A DNA stretch of 50,393 bases from Acidimicrobiales bacterium (GTDB lineage: Bacteria; Actinomycetota; Acidimicrobiia; Acidimicrobiales; JAUJNH01): contig JAUJNH010000005.1 of assembly GCA_030448245.1 (NCBI GenBank), forward strand, positions 114,335 to 164,727, in the 5' to 3' direction. A program made the translations under genes and the position numbers. The stretch's first letter is position 1, and every line of letters begins with the position of its first letter. This document shows, piece after piece, positions 26,864 through 35,435 of this stretch. Under the pieces are notes generated by a model. That model was given only the letters and a program-made list of their open reading frames with translations, was not told the DNA's origin and made no database searches.

Positions 26864-27529
26864 TCACCGCAGAGGCGTCCCGCCCAGGGTCCTGGCGGTG
26901 GGTGACACGGGCACGTCGGCCCCCCGGGGGCAGGTGCCGAGGAGCACGTCGCCGACGGCGGTGGTGACGCCGAACCACGAGCCCTCGTTGCGGTAGTGGT
27001 GCAGCCGGTGGTGGCGCCACAGGTGGCGGTAGTAGCGGCTCCGGGGCCGGTAGCTGGTGTGGATGAGGTAGTGCGTCCACTCGTACGCGAGGAGGGAGGC
27101 CGCTCCCGTGGCCAGCAGGGTGGCGGCCAGGTGGGCCGGCACCAGGAGGAACAGCCCGACGGTGACGGCCGGGGCGAACCAGACCAGCACCCAGCCGGGG
27201 ACGAAGACGAGGTCCAGGTCGAGCGGGTCCTCGTGGTGCCGCCGGTGGCCGCGGGTGGCCGACAGCTCGAAGGTGCGGCCCAGCACCCGCCACGGCCGGG
27301 CGTGGAGGACCCACGAGTGCACGACCCACTCGATCAGCGGCTCGACGGCGAGGAAGGCGGCGGCCACGGCCAGGTCGCTCCACCGGAGCGGCCCCAGCGT
27401 GGCCCGGGCCACCGAGAAGGCCGCCACCAGGGCGGCGATGGCCCACGGCGTCAGGTGCGCCGAGAACCTGCGGGCGTGCCAGCCCAGCGATCCGCCCCGC
27501 ACCCCCGCCGCCTCCGCCGCCGCGACCAC
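26864..27529 (-). CDS. Fatty acid hydroxylase/sterol desaturase-family membrane enzyme
   Basis: 221 residues. The di-iron histidine clusters are EWVVHSWVLH, HRRHH, HYLIHTSY and HHRLHHYRN, in the order expected for PF04116. Three or four membrane helices alternate (WAIAALVAAFSV, DLAVAAAFLAVEPLIEWVV, VLVWFAPAVTVGLFLLV). It should hydroxylate or desaturate a lipid using O2. It lies between dapC and hflX on the same strand; no metabolic link to them is evident. Adjacent lipid substrates are unknown. Confidence 0.88.
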   Translation of the reverse strand: MVAAAEAAGVRGGSLGWHARRFSAHLTPWAIAALVAAFSVARATLGPLRWSDLAVAAAFLAVEPLIEWVVHSWVLHARPWRVLGRTFELSATRGHRRHHEDPLDLDLVFVPGWVLVWFAPAVTVGLFLLVPAHLAATLLATGAASLLAYEWTHYLIHTSYRPRSRYYRHLWRHHRLHHYRNEGSWFGVTTAVGDVLLGTCPRGADVPVSPTARTLGGTPLR

Positions 27530-27578
27530 GGGCAGAGCATGGCGCCGCTCCGGCGCTCTGCCAACCCGGGTCGGTCGA

Positions 27579-28853
27579 TCACGAGGGCAGCGACAGGGCG
27601 AACTCGCCGAAGCGGGCCGAGGCGACCTCGTCGAGCCGGGCCCGGATGCGGGCGCCCGCCTCCTCGTGGGCCTCCGACAGCACCTCGCCCTCGCGGTGCA
27701 CGGCGGCGATGACGTCGCCCCGGTCCCAGGGCACGAGCAGCTCGACCGGTGCCGTCAGCGCCCGCAGCCCCTCGCCGACCGCCCGCAGCAGCAGGCCGAT
27801 CCCCTCCCCCGTGACCGCGCTGACGACCACCGAGCCGGGGTGGTGCTTGGCGATGCGGCTGGCCGCCTCCGGGTCGAGGTCGGCCTTGTTGACGCAGACG
27901 AGCTGCGGCACCTCGCCCGCCCCGATGTCGGTGAGCACGGTGCGGACCGCGTCCATCTGGGCCGCCGGGTCGGCGGCGACGGCGTCGACGACGTGGACCA
28001 GGAGGTCGGCTTCGGCCACGACCTCCAGGGTCGACCGGAACGCCTGCACCAGCTGGGTGGGCAGCTTCTGCACGAAGCCGACGGTGTCGCTGAGCAGCAC
28101 CACCTCGCCGCCGGGCAGGTCGAGGCGGCGGGTCCGGGGGTCGAGGGTGGCGAAGAGCCGGTTCTCGGCCAGGACGCCGGCGTCGGTGAGCCGGTTCAGC
28201 AGGGTCGACTTGCCGGTGTTGGTGTACCCGACCAGCGAGACCGACCGCTGGCGCCCGCGGTGGCGGGCCTTGCGCTGGGTGCGGCGGGTGCGGCTCAGCT
28301 GCTCCAGGTTGCGCTCGAGGCGGGTGATCCGCTCGAGCATGCGCCGGCGGTCGGTCTCGAGCGCCGTCTCGCCGGGGCCACGGTTGGCCAGCCCGCCCTG
28401 GCGCTGCTGGTCGAGGCCCTGGCGGCGACCCCGCAGGCGCGGCAGCCGGTAGCGGAGGAGGGCCAGCTCGACCTGGTCCTTGCCCTCCTGGGTGCGGGCG
28501 TTCTGGGCGAAGATGTCGAGGATCACCGCCGTCCGGTCGATGGCCGTGCGGCCCAGGATCTTCTCGAGGTTGCGCTGCTGGGCCGGGCTCAGCTCGTCGT
28601 CGAACACCACGGTGTCGGCGTCCACCTCCAGCGACAGCAGGTGGAGCTCCTCGGCCTTGCCCGACCCGATGTAGGTGGCCGGGTCGGGCCGGTCCCGCTG
28701 CTGCACCACCCGGGCCAGCACGTCGGCGCCGGCCGTGTCGATCAGCTGGGCCAGCTCGTCGAGGTTCGCCTCGACGTCGTCCTCGCCCTGGCCCGGGTGA
28801 ACGACCCCGACGAGGATGATCCGCTCCCGAAAGGTGCGTTCGATGAGGGTCAC
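27579..28853 (-). CDS. hflX: HflX ribosome-associated GTPase
   Basis: 424 residues. The N-terminal HflX domain (RIILVGVVHPG...ATYIGSGKAEEL, FDDELSPAQQRNLEK, DRTAVILDIFAQNA), a coiled coil (ETALETDRRRMLERITRLERNL) and the G domain with VGYTNTGKST (G1), DTVGFV (G3) and NKAD (G4) are complete. HflX splits stalled 70S ribosomes in stress. The GTG start overlaps the dapF stop by 4 bp, the typical actinobacterial dapF-hflX pairing. Confidence 0.95.
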   Translation of the reverse strand: MTLIERTFRERIILVGVVHPGQGEDDVEANLDELAQLIDTAGADVLARVVQQRDRPDPATYIGSGKAEELHLLSLEVDADTVVFDDELSPAQQRNLEKILGRTAIDRTAVILDIFAQNARTQEGKDQVELALLRYRLPRLRGRRQGLDQQRQGGLANRGPGETALETDRRRMLERITRLERNLEQLSRTRRTQRKARHRGRQRSVSLVGYTNTGKSTLLNRLTDAGVLAENRLFATLDPRTRRLDLPGGEVVLLSDTVGFVQKLPTQLVQAFRSTLEVVAEADLLVHVVDAVAADPAAQMDAVRTVLTDIGAGEVPQLVCVNKADLDPEAASRIAKHHPGSVVVSAVTGEGIGLLLRAVGEGLRALTAPVELLVPWDRGDVIAAVHREGEVLSEAHEEAGARIRARLDEVASARFGEFALSLPS

Positions 28854-29719
28854 GGACGACCTCCGGCGGCGGCGCCGACCGGTTCACCGGCGCCGGCCGG
28901 CTCGGCAGCCACCTCGACAGTGGCGACGAACGACGCCGGGCCGATGAGCCCTGCCTCGGGCTCGGACAGGTCGACCTGCACAGGTCCTCCAGGGTTGTGC
29001 ACGGTCACCATTCGGCCGACCCACCCCTGCTGGTGGGCGGCCCACGCGGCCGCCACCGACCCGGTGCCACAGGCGGAGGTCCAGCCCGCACCCCGCTCGT
29101 GGACGACCATCGTCAGCGCCCCTACCTCCGGCCCCCGCACCACGAACTCGTAGTTGCACTCGGCCGGGCCCGGGCCCCCGACCCGCCCGGGGGCCAGGGC
29201 CGCCGCCAGCTCCTCAGGAGACGGCATCGGGCCTTCCAGGAGCACCACGGTGTGGGGATTGCCGACGTCCACCATCCACCTCCAGCGGCCCTCGCCCTCC
29301 GCCACGACACGGCCTCCGGCGTCCAAGGGCTCCTCCAACGGCTTCACCTCGCCCATCGACACCCGCAGCGAGGCGTCCTCGAGGTCGCCGGCCTGCCAGT
29401 CGACCCGGCGCTCGCCGGCCGGGGTGCGCAGGGCCAGCGGCCGCGACCGGTCCTCCCACCAGCCTTCCCGGGCGGCGGCCAGGCCCAGGCACCTGGCCCC
29501 GTTCCCGCTCATCTCGGCCGCGCTGCCGTCGGCGTTCACCAGCTCGAACGAGATGGCGGCCCCGTCCAGCCGCTCGGACCGGATCAGGCCGTCGGCCCCC
29601 ACGCCGGTGCGCCGCTGGCACAGCGCCCGGGCGCGCTCGGGCGCCACGGGCCCGACGGACCCGTCGTCGAGGAGCACGAGGAAGTCGTTGCCCAGGCCGT
29701 GGAGCTTGGAGAGGCGCAT
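28850..29719 (-). CDS. dapF: Diaminopimelate epimerase
   Basis: 289 residues from ATG 29719. The catalytic Cys pair is Cys77 in MSGNGARCLG and Cys217 in TSACGTGSVAAAW; the N-terminal LSKLHGLGNDFLV and the GNPHTV loop are standard. It interconverts LL- and meso-DAP. A longer in-frame start would run through the hairpin at 29764-29789, so the shorter start is used. It is the upstream partner of hflX. Confidence 0.95.
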   Translation of the reverse strand: MRLSKLHGLGNDFLVLLDDGSVGPVAPERARALCQRRTGVGADGLIRSERLDGAAISFELVNADGSAAEMSGNGARCLGLAAAREGWWEDRSRPLALRTPAGERRVDWQAGDLEDASLRVSMGEVKPLEEPLDAGGRVVAEGEGRWRWMVDVGNPHTVVLLEGPMPSPEELAAALAPGRVGGPGPAECNYEFVVRGPEVGALTMVVHERGAGWTSACGTGSVAAAWAAHQQGWVGRMVTVHNPGGPVQVDLSEPEAGLIGPASFVATVEVAAEPAGAGEPVGAAAGGRP

Positions 29720-29763
29720 GCGGGTCCCATGCTTGCACCGCGGCCGGCGAAACGGCACGACTT

Positions 29764-29789
29764 CCACCGTCGGCCGCCGCCGACGGTGG
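29764..29789 (-). terminator. Hairpin between miaA and dapF
   Basis: A perfect 11-bp stem, CCACCGTCGGC and its complement, with a 4-nt CGCC loop. It lies 34 nt after the miaA stop and about 45 nt before dapF. No T-run follows; it could be a terminator or an mRNA stability element. Confidence 0.6.
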
Positions 29790-29822
29790 TGCAACAGGAC
29801 GGACGCCCTGGCCAGCCGCTGG

Positions 29823-30737
29823 TCACCAGCGCCAGGAGGCCCGGGCGGCGGGGACGGCGGCCAGGGGGTCGTCGCCGACGTCGAGCCAGTGGATCCTGGG
29901 GTCGCGGCGGAACCAGGCCTTCTGGCGGCGGGCGTAGCGGCGGGTGTTGACGATGTCGAGGGCCAGCGCCTCGTCCAGGGGGAGGCCGTGCTCCAGGTGG
30001 AGCAGCACCTCCTTGTAGCCCAACCCCTGCCGGCAGGTGCGGGACAGGCCGCCCGGGGTAGCCAGCAGGCTGGCCGTCTCCTCCACCAGGCCGGCCACCG
30101 CCTGCTCGTGCACCCGGCGCTCGATCCGGGCCTCGAGCTCGCCCGGATCGGGGCGCAGGCCGACCAGCACGTAGCGATCCGTGGGCGGGAAGGCCGCCAC
30201 GCCGGGGCCGAAGGACGAGAACGGCCGGCCGCTGCCCAGGCAGACCTCGAGGGCCCGCAGCACCCGGCGCCGGTTGCCGGGCTCCATCCGGCTGGCCGCC
30301 AGCGGGTCGAGGCCGGCGAGGCGGGCGTGCAGCCGGTCGGTGGGCTCGTCCGAGCGCTCCAGCTCGGCCCGCACCTCCGGGAACGCCCCCGGCAGCTCGA
30401 AGTCGTCGACGAGCGCGTGGACGTAGAGGCCAGTCCCCCCGACCACCACGGCCGGCACGCCCCGGGCCTCGCACGACGCCACGGCCCCCCGGGCCGCGGC
30501 CAGCCAGCCGGCCAGGTCGGCCTCCTCGGACGGCCCGATCAGGTCGATGGCGTGGTGGGGCACCCCCCGGCGCTCCTCGGCCGTCGGCTTGGCCGTGCCG
30601 ATGTCGGCCCCCCGGTAGACCATCAGGGCGTCGGCGCTCACCACCTCGGCGCCGGCCTCGACGGCCAGCTCGATGGCCAGGGCCGTCTTGCCCGACGCCG
30701 TGGGGCCCACGACGGCCAGGTGCGGGCCTGCGGGCAC
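29823..30737 (-). CDS. miaA: tRNA dimethylallyltransferase
   Basis: 304 residues. The P-loop is VVGPTASGKTALA; DSADALMVYRGADIGTAKP-like residues (SADALMVYRG, TAKPTAEE) and HHAIDL follow; GGTGLYVHALVDD and the C-terminal RRYARRQKAWFRRD complete the DMATase signature. It prenylates A37 of tRNAs reading U-starting codons, the substrate for MiaB. Start GTG; it diverges from the SRPBCC gene. Confidence 0.95.
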   Translation of the reverse strand: MPAGPHLAVVGPTASGKTALAIELAVEAGAEVVSADALMVYRGADIGTAKPTAEERRGVPHHAIDLIGPSEEADLAGWLAAARGAVASCEARGVPAVVVGGTGLYVHALVDDFELPGAFPEVRAELERSDEPTDRLHARLAGLDPLAASRMEPGNRRRVLRALEVCLGSGRPFSSFGPGVAAFPPTDRYVLVGLRPDPGELEARIERRVHEQAVAGLVEETASLLATPGGLSRTCRQGLGYKEVLLHLEHGLPLDEALALDIVNTRRYARRQKAWFRRDPRIHWLDVGDDPLAAVPAARASWRW

Positions 30738-30805
30738 GGACGGACCGTAGGGGTAGATCAGCGAAAGGGGGGTGTCGGGAGCAGCGGCCGGGTAGAGAGG
30801 CTCCC

Positions 30806-31255
30806 GTGGCCTGCAACCAGCGCACCATCGACGCGACCCCCGACCAGATCTGGGCCGTTCTGGCCGACCCGATGTCCTACGACCGGTGGGTGGTCGGGGC
30901 CAAGGACATCCGCACGGCCGACGACACCTGGCCGGAGGTGGGCAGCAGGTTCCACCACACCAGCGGCTTCGGGCCTCTGCAGCTGAAGGACAACACCAAG
31001 GTGCTCGAGAGCGAGCCGCCCCACCGCCTCGTCATGGAGGCGCGGGGGCGACCGCTGGGCATCGCCCGCATCGAGATGCGGCTGGAGCCCGAGGGTTCGG
31101 GCACCAAGGTCACGATGACCGAGAAGGCCGTGCGCCCGGACCCGGTGAAGCTGTTGAACCCGGCGCTCGATCCGCTGATCCACTCCCGCAACACCGAGAC
31201 CCTCCGCCGACTCGAGGAGGCCACCCACGAGCGCCTGAAGGCCGGCACCGCCTGA
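30806..31255 (+). CDS. SRPBCC (START-like) family protein
   Basis: 149 residues, GTG start. The family pattern is clear: QRTIDATPDQIWAVLADPMSYDRWVVGA, then alternating strands (FHHTSGFGPLQLKDNTKVLE, RLVMEARGRPLGIARIEMRLEPEGSGTKVTMTE) and a long C-terminal helix. Such proteins bind hydrophobic ligands or act as cyclases/dehydratases. It sits on the opposite strand between miaA and miaB, where most actinobacteria have none, and its ligand cannot be inferred. Confidence 0.85.
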   Translation: MACNQRTIDATPDQIWAVLADPMSYDRWVVGAKDIRTADDTWPEVGSRFHHTSGFGPLQLKDNTKVLESEPPHRLVMEARGRPLGIARIEMRLEPEGSGTKVTMTEKAVRPDPVKLLNPALDPLIHSRNTETLRRLEEATHERLKAGTA

Positions 31256-31261
31256 CCTGGC

Positions 31262-32668
31262 TCAACCGACGGCCAGCGGCAGCCTTGTCTTGTGGCGCGG
31301 CTCGGCCGTCACCTCGACGAGCCGGCCCCGCAGCCAGGTGGGGGCGGCGGCCGTCACCTCGATCAGCGCGTAGCTGCCGGGCCGGGGAGGCGCCGCTGGG
31401 CCCGCCGCGGGGAAGTGGACCAGCTTGGCCTGGCGGGTGCGGCCCGTGAGCACCGCCGGGTCCTTCTTCGACGGTCCTTCCACCACGACCTCCTCGGTGC
31501 GGCCGACCCGGGCCTCGTTGCGGCGGAGGGCGGCCCGGTCGATCACGTGGCGCAGGCGCTCGAAGCGGGCCGCCACCACGTCGGCCGGGACGAACCGGCC
31601 GACCAGGGCGGCCGCTTCGGTCCCGGGACGGGGGCTGAAGATGAAGGTGAACGCGCTGTCGTACTCGGCGGCGGCGGCCACCTCGAGGGTCCGTTCGGCG
31701 TCGTCGTCGCTCTCACCGGGGAAGCCCACGATGATGTCGGTGGTGACGGCCAGATCGGCGACGGCGGCCCGGGCGGCGGCCAGCTGGCGCAGGTACCGCT
31801 CGGCCGTGTAGCCGCGGTGCATGGCGGCCAGCATCCGGTCGCTCCCGGACTGCAGCGGGTAGTGGAGGTGCTCGCACACCGCCGGCACCTCCGCCATCGC
31901 GGCGATCGTCTCCGGGCGCAGGTCCTTCGGGTGCGGGCTGGTGTAGCGGACCCGCCGGATCCCCTCGACGGCACCGACCTGGCGCAGCAGCTCGGCGAAG
32001 AGCGGCCGGCGGTGGGTGAGGTCGCGCCCGTAGGAGTTGACGTTCTGGCCCAGCAGGGTGACCTCGGTGACGCCGGCGGCGGCCAGCCGGATGACGTCGG
32101 CCACCAGGTCCTCGGGCGGGCGGCTCACCTCCGGCCCCCGCACCGCCGGGACGATGCAGAAGGCGCAGCTGTTGTTGCACCCGGTCTGGATGCTGACCCA
32201 CGCCGACCAGGGCACGTCGCGGCTCGCCGGCAGCTCCCAGGCCCCACCCTCGGGATCGGGCCCGTCCAGCACCTCGAGCTGGGGCCGCCCGGTGGCCCGG
32301 GCCTCGGCCAGGAGGTGGCCGACGGCGCCGACGTTGTGGGTGCCGAAGACGGCGTCGACGAAGGGCGCCCGGTCGAGGATGGCCTGGCCGTCGCGCTGCG
32401 CGGTGCACCCGCCGACGGCGATCTGCATCCCCGGCCGGCGCTCCTTCAGCGACTTCAGGTGGCCGAGCGTGCCGTACAGCTTGTTGTCCGCGTTCTCCCT
32501 GATCGTGCAGGTGGTGAGGACGACGACGTCGGCGTCACCGGCCGTGGCCACCGGCTGCAGCCCCTGGGCCTCGAGCAGCCCGCTGATGCGCTCGCCGTCG
32601 TGCTCGTTCATCTGGCACCCGAAGGTGCGCACGTGGAAGGTGCGGCCCACGGGGTCGGTCGTGCCCAC
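31262..32668 (-). CDS. miaB: tRNA-2-methylthio-N6-dimethylallyladenosine synthase
   Basis: 468 residues. The UPF0004 cluster cysteines are in RTFGCQMNEHD, LTTCTIRENADNK and VGGCTAQ. The radical SAM motif is CNNSCAFCIVP. The TRAM domain closes the protein (GRTRQAKLVHFP...LIEVTAA, GRLVEV). It methylthiolates ms2i6A37 in tRNA after MiaA. It ends 7 bp from the convergent SRPBCC gene. Confidence 0.95.
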   Translation of the reverse strand: MGTTDPVGRTFHVRTFGCQMNEHDGERISGLLEAQGLQPVATAGDADVVVLTTCTIRENADNKLYGTLGHLKSLKERRPGMQIAVGGCTAQRDGQAILDRAPFVDAVFGTHNVGAVGHLLAEARATGRPQLEVLDGPDPEGGAWELPASRDVPWSAWVSIQTGCNNSCAFCIVPAVRGPEVSRPPEDLVADVIRLAAAGVTEVTLLGQNVNSYGRDLTHRRPLFAELLRQVGAVEGIRRVRYTSPHPKDLRPETIAAMAEVPAVCEHLHYPLQSGSDRMLAAMHRGYTAERYLRQLAAARAAVADLAVTTDIIVGFPGESDDDAERTLEVAAAAEYDSAFTFIFSPRPGTEAAALVGRFVPADVVAARFERLRHVIDRAALRRNEARVGRTEEVVVEGPSKKDPAVLTGRTRQAKLVHFPAAGPAAPPRPGSYALIEVTAAAPTWLRGRLVEVTAEPRHKTRLPLAVG

Positions 32669-32680
32669 GGCTCAGCGAGG

Positions 32681-33421
32681 CTACCGGTGCTCATCGCCAC
32701 ACGGCAGAGCCGACGGAGTCCCCGTCGGTTCGGGCTCTCCCATCGGCACCGGCGGCATTGGCGCCGAGCCGTCACGGTTCTGGGTGGCCATCGGCTGAGA
32801 TCGGCGGGCTCGGAGGGCGAGCCGGGCGCAGGTCCGCACCAGCTGGAGGGACAGCCAGGTGCACACCAGGTAGACGGGGAGCCCGATGGCCACCTGGAGC
32901 AGGCCCTCCGACACCGGCGAGTGGGCCATGGGCATCTCGTGCATCGCGTGCATGGCAGCCTGCTCGTCCTCACCGAAGACACGGGTCGCCAGGTTGGCGA
33001 GGGGGGTCCCGCCGCCGGCGATCGTGTTGTGGAGCAGCGGGCCTGGCCCGGTGAAGAGGGTGAACACGGTCGTGACGGCGATGACGTACACCCAGAGCCG
33101 GGGGCGGGTCTGGTCCCGGCCGCCGGCGTGCCAGACGGCGAGCGGCAGGATGACGGCGAGGATCGGCGTCAGCGCCACGAAGCCGAGCGTGGAGTCCAGC
33201 AGCCAGTGGTGGGAGTCGGCGATCGCCGGCCCGGCCTCCTTGCGCAGGATGGCGTGGACCCAGAACATCACTGCGCCTCCGCCGTAGGTGAGGAAGGCCG
33301 CGCTGACGAGCAGCGAGACCCAGGCGACCGGCTGCAGGTAGTACGAGCGGACCACGTCGATCCAGAGGCGGAGGGCGCCCACCGGGTGCGTCGGCCGCTG
33401 GCCGCTCGGATCGGCCCTCAC
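32681..33421 (-). CDS. Four-helix membrane protein with His/Met-rich loop
   Basis: 246 residues from GTG 33421, which overlaps the universal stress protein stop as GTGA; the ATG at 33445 would overlap by 28 bp. Four transmembrane helices: PVAWVSLLVSAAFLTYGGG, LGFVALTPILAVILPLAVW, LWVYVIAVTTVFTLFTG and LLQVAIGLPVYLVCTWLSL. A loop between helices 3 and 4 reads EQAAMHAMHEMPMAHSP, dense in His and Met, which could bind copper or another soft metal. I do not recognise the family. Coupling suggests a stress-signal pair with the USP. Confidence 0.7.
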   Translation of the reverse strand: MRADPSGQRPTHPVGALRLWIDVVRSYYLQPVAWVSLLVSAAFLTYGGGAVMFWVHAILRKEAGPAIADSHHWLLDSTLGFVALTPILAVILPLAVWHAGGRDQTRPRLWVYVIAVTTVFTLFTGPGPLLHNTIAGGGTPLANLATRVFGEDEQAAMHAMHEMPMAHSPVSEGLLQVAIGLPVYLVCTWLSLQLVRTCARLALRARRSQPMATQNRDGSAPMPPVPMGEPEPTGTPSALPCGDEHR

Positions 33422-33816
33422 GCGGCGACGAGCAGGACCGCGCATGGTGCTCGCTCCACCAGCGACGTGGACGCCCGGCGGGAGAGCAGCGCACCCCGTC
33501 GGCCGGTCCGCCCCTGGCCGACGATGATCAGGTCGGGCTGCTCGTCCCGGGCCAGGTCGGACATGGCGCGCAGCGGGTGGCCTCGAGCCTCGTTCACCCG
33601 GACCCGCAGCTCCGGGTGGTCGCGGCGCAGACGCCGGACAGAGCTGGGCCGGTCGTTGACGCTGTCGGGGGTGAAGACCCGCCGGGCGTCGACCAGCGGC
33701 TCCAGCTCGAGCACCACCAGCTCGGCGTCGGTGGAGGCGGCCAGCCGGGCGGCCAGCTGCACGATGGGGTCGGGCTCGTCCGACGCCAACGCGCCGACGA
33801 GGATTCTCTTGATCAT
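33418..33816 (-). CDS. Universal stress protein (UspA fold)
   Basis: 132 residues. N-terminal KRILVGALASDEPDPIV and the C-terminal nucleotide loop DLIIVGQGRTGRRGALL...SLVERAPCAVLLV match the UspA family; the GxxGxxG loop is present as GQGRTGRRG with one variant spacing. It probably binds ATP. It has an ATG start and is coupled to the membrane protein after it. Confidence 0.85.
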   Translation of the reverse strand: MIKRILVGALASDEPDPIVQLAARLAASTDAELVVLELEPLVDARRVFTPDSVNDRPSSVRRLRRDHPELRVRVNEARGHPLRAMSDLARDEQPDLIIVGQGRTGRRGALLSRRASTSLVERAPCAVLLVAA

Positions 33817-33841
33817 CGTGGACCTCGCTTCGTCTCGGTGT

Positions 33842-33871
33842 GGGCGCGGCGGCCCGCCGACCGCCGCGCCC
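33842..33871 (-). terminator. Hairpin downstream of the haloperoxidase-like gene's neighbour
   Basis: An 11-bp perfect stem (GGGCGCGGCGG and complement) with an 8-nt loop lies in the 77-bp gap between the haloperoxidase-like gene stop (33894) and the stress-protein start (33816). In minus-strand direction it follows the haloperoxidase-like gene and should end its transcript. Confidence 0.6.
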
Positions 33872-33893
33872 GAGGGTGGTGCACCACACGCGG

Positions 33894-35309
33894 TCAGACG
33901 CTCGACTTCCTCAAGCCGTTCGCCTGCCCGCCGTTGAAGATGTCCCTGGCGATCCGAAGCCCGAGGGGGACTCCGCCGATGTTCGCGCTCAGGTCCATGC
34001 CGCCGCCGGGCTTGGGCTGGAAACCGTCGTAGACCCAGTGCACGCCCAGGAACACCCGGCTGAGGCTGTTCTCCCGGATCATGCCCCAGAGCCCATCGGA
34101 GAACCTCCGGACGTGCCGGGGCCGCACGGCACCGGTGTTGTCCCGATTGACGCCGTTCAGCTCCTCGGAGACGAAGCTCAGGTCGGCCGCCAGGTCGTCG
34201 GGCCCCTCGGTGGTCACGCCGTAGAAGAGGCGGGTGACCTCAAAGGCCGCTGCGCCAAAGGTGGCGTGCCCGGAGGGGTAGGCCGGGAACGGCGGTGTCA
34301 CGTTCTTCTTGAGCTCGTTGGTCCTGGGCGCTCCCAACGGCAGCCAGCCGGGGTCGGTCCCGTCCGACAGGTCCTGGCCCGGTGTGCCTTCGGGGCCCAT
34401 CGAGTGGTCGTCCTCGCGGATGCCCACCACTGGTCGCCACAGGTCGTGCACGAACTTCTGCTCCCAGGAAAGGATGCCCGCATCGGCCATGGCCGTGTTG
34501 ACCAGGGCGAACAGCCGGGCGTTCTGGGCCACCGTGTTGTTCCTGGCCACCGCCACCTGGCGGATGATCTGGTTGTAGAGGCGGGGTGGGGTGCCCAGCC
34601 CGTGGGCCCCGTCGTAGGCCCAGAACAGGCCCATGACGGTCTCGTCGGGGGTCCGCCTGGAGATCCCGGAGGGCACGGTGCCCATCAGCTGCGGAGCGAT
34701 CCCCTTCCCCCGAACCTGACGCAGTGCCCTGCGGTGGGCGGGATCCCCCTGTTCGGGCGGCTTGTCGACGGCGTGGCGGCTTGTCACCGCGAAGCACGTC
34801 GATCGGGCCCCGAAGAAGGGGGCGTGGATCCCCTGGCCCGGGTTGTCAGGGTCGACCCGGTGGTGCGCGGGTGCCGTCGAGAAGACGTAGCCGGTGCCGT
34901 CGACACCCGGGTCGCCGGCCCGATCGGCCAGCAGGGCCGCAGCGACGGTGCGGCCAAAGGCGGCCCCGGCGTCGAGCTGAGCTGCGGTGCCCATCAGGCC
35001 GGCCTGGGCCAGCCTGGCGGCGAAGGTCCCCTGCTGGCTCGGGTAGAGCGCCGAGAGCATGGTGTGGGCGGCGGCGGCGACGGCGGCGTCGACCGACGCA
35101 TCCGGCGGCGCAACCGGAAGACCCGGCAGGTAGGGCGGGAGCGCCGGCGGGTTCTGGGACGCTCCGGCCAAGGCGTCGTACATGGCCAGGTGCACCATGG
35201 CGAGAGCTCGAGCGCTCAGCGGCGGCCCCGTCTGCTCACCGCTGTCGGGGGTGTGGCTCACCCGGTTCGCCTCGAGTGCGACGTCGTTCCAGTACAGGAT
35301 CGGATCCAT
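33894..35309 (-). CDS. Vanadium-dependent haloperoxidase-like (PAP2-superfamily) enzyme
   Basis: 471 residues from ATG 35309 with GAGGAGC upstream. The vanadate pocket of chloroperoxidase-type enzymes is complete with matching spacing: Lys285 and Arg292 (KFVHDLWRP), Ser346-Gly347-His348 (YPSGHATFG), Arg418 and His424 (SRVFLGVHW). It lacks a signal peptide and is shorter than the fungal enzyme (~600 residues). With vanadate it would oxidise halide with H2O2; with phosphate such proteins can act as acid phosphatases. It diverges from the sigma-factor gene across a 126-bp region. Confidence 0.88.
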   Translation of the reverse strand: MDPILYWNDVALEANRVSHTPDSGEQTGPPLSARALAMVHLAMYDALAGASQNPPALPPYLPGLPVAPPDASVDAAVAAAAHTMLSALYPSQQGTFAARLAQAGLMGTAAQLDAGAAFGRTVAAALLADRAGDPGVDGTGYVFSTAPAHHRVDPDNPGQGIHAPFFGARSTCFAVTSRHAVDKPPEQGDPAHRRALRQVRGKGIAPQLMGTVPSGISRRTPDETVMGLFWAYDGAHGLGTPPRLYNQIIRQVAVARNNTVAQNARLFALVNTAMADAGILSWEQKFVHDLWRPVVGIREDDHSMGPEGTPGQDLSDGTDPGWLPLGAPRTNELKKNVTPPFPAYPSGHATFGAAAFEVTRLFYGVTTEGPDDLAADLSFVSEELNGVNRDNTGAVRPRHVRRFSDGLWGMIRENSLSRVFLGVHWVYDGFQPKPGGGMDLSANIGGVPLGLRIARDIFNGGQANGLRKSSV

Positions 35310-35390
35310 TGGGACAAGCTCCTCGTTCGCCGATGTTTGCGCCGGCGTCCGCCGGTGTGTGAAGGAGAGGCTGCGAGGGCGGCGGTGATA

Positions 35391-35402
35391 CGACATTTGT
35401 CG
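35391..35402. promoter_or_regulatory. Small inverted repeat at the sigma-factor promoter
   Basis: CGACA-TT-TGTCG, 5-bp arms. It overlaps a TTGTCG hexamer that could be the -35 for the sigma gene starting at 35436; a TCTAGC -10-like stretch follows after about 18 nt. No ribosome site precedes the GTG, so the mRNA may be nearly leaderless. Role as an operator is inferred only from position. Confidence 0.35.
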
Positions 35403-35435
35403 GATCGGGAACCGTCCTGCTCTAGCCTCCGCGCC

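Noticed and set aside
31292..33937. 881-residue plus-strand frame opposite miaB and neighbours
   Set aside because: Antisense shadow of miaB and the USP operon.
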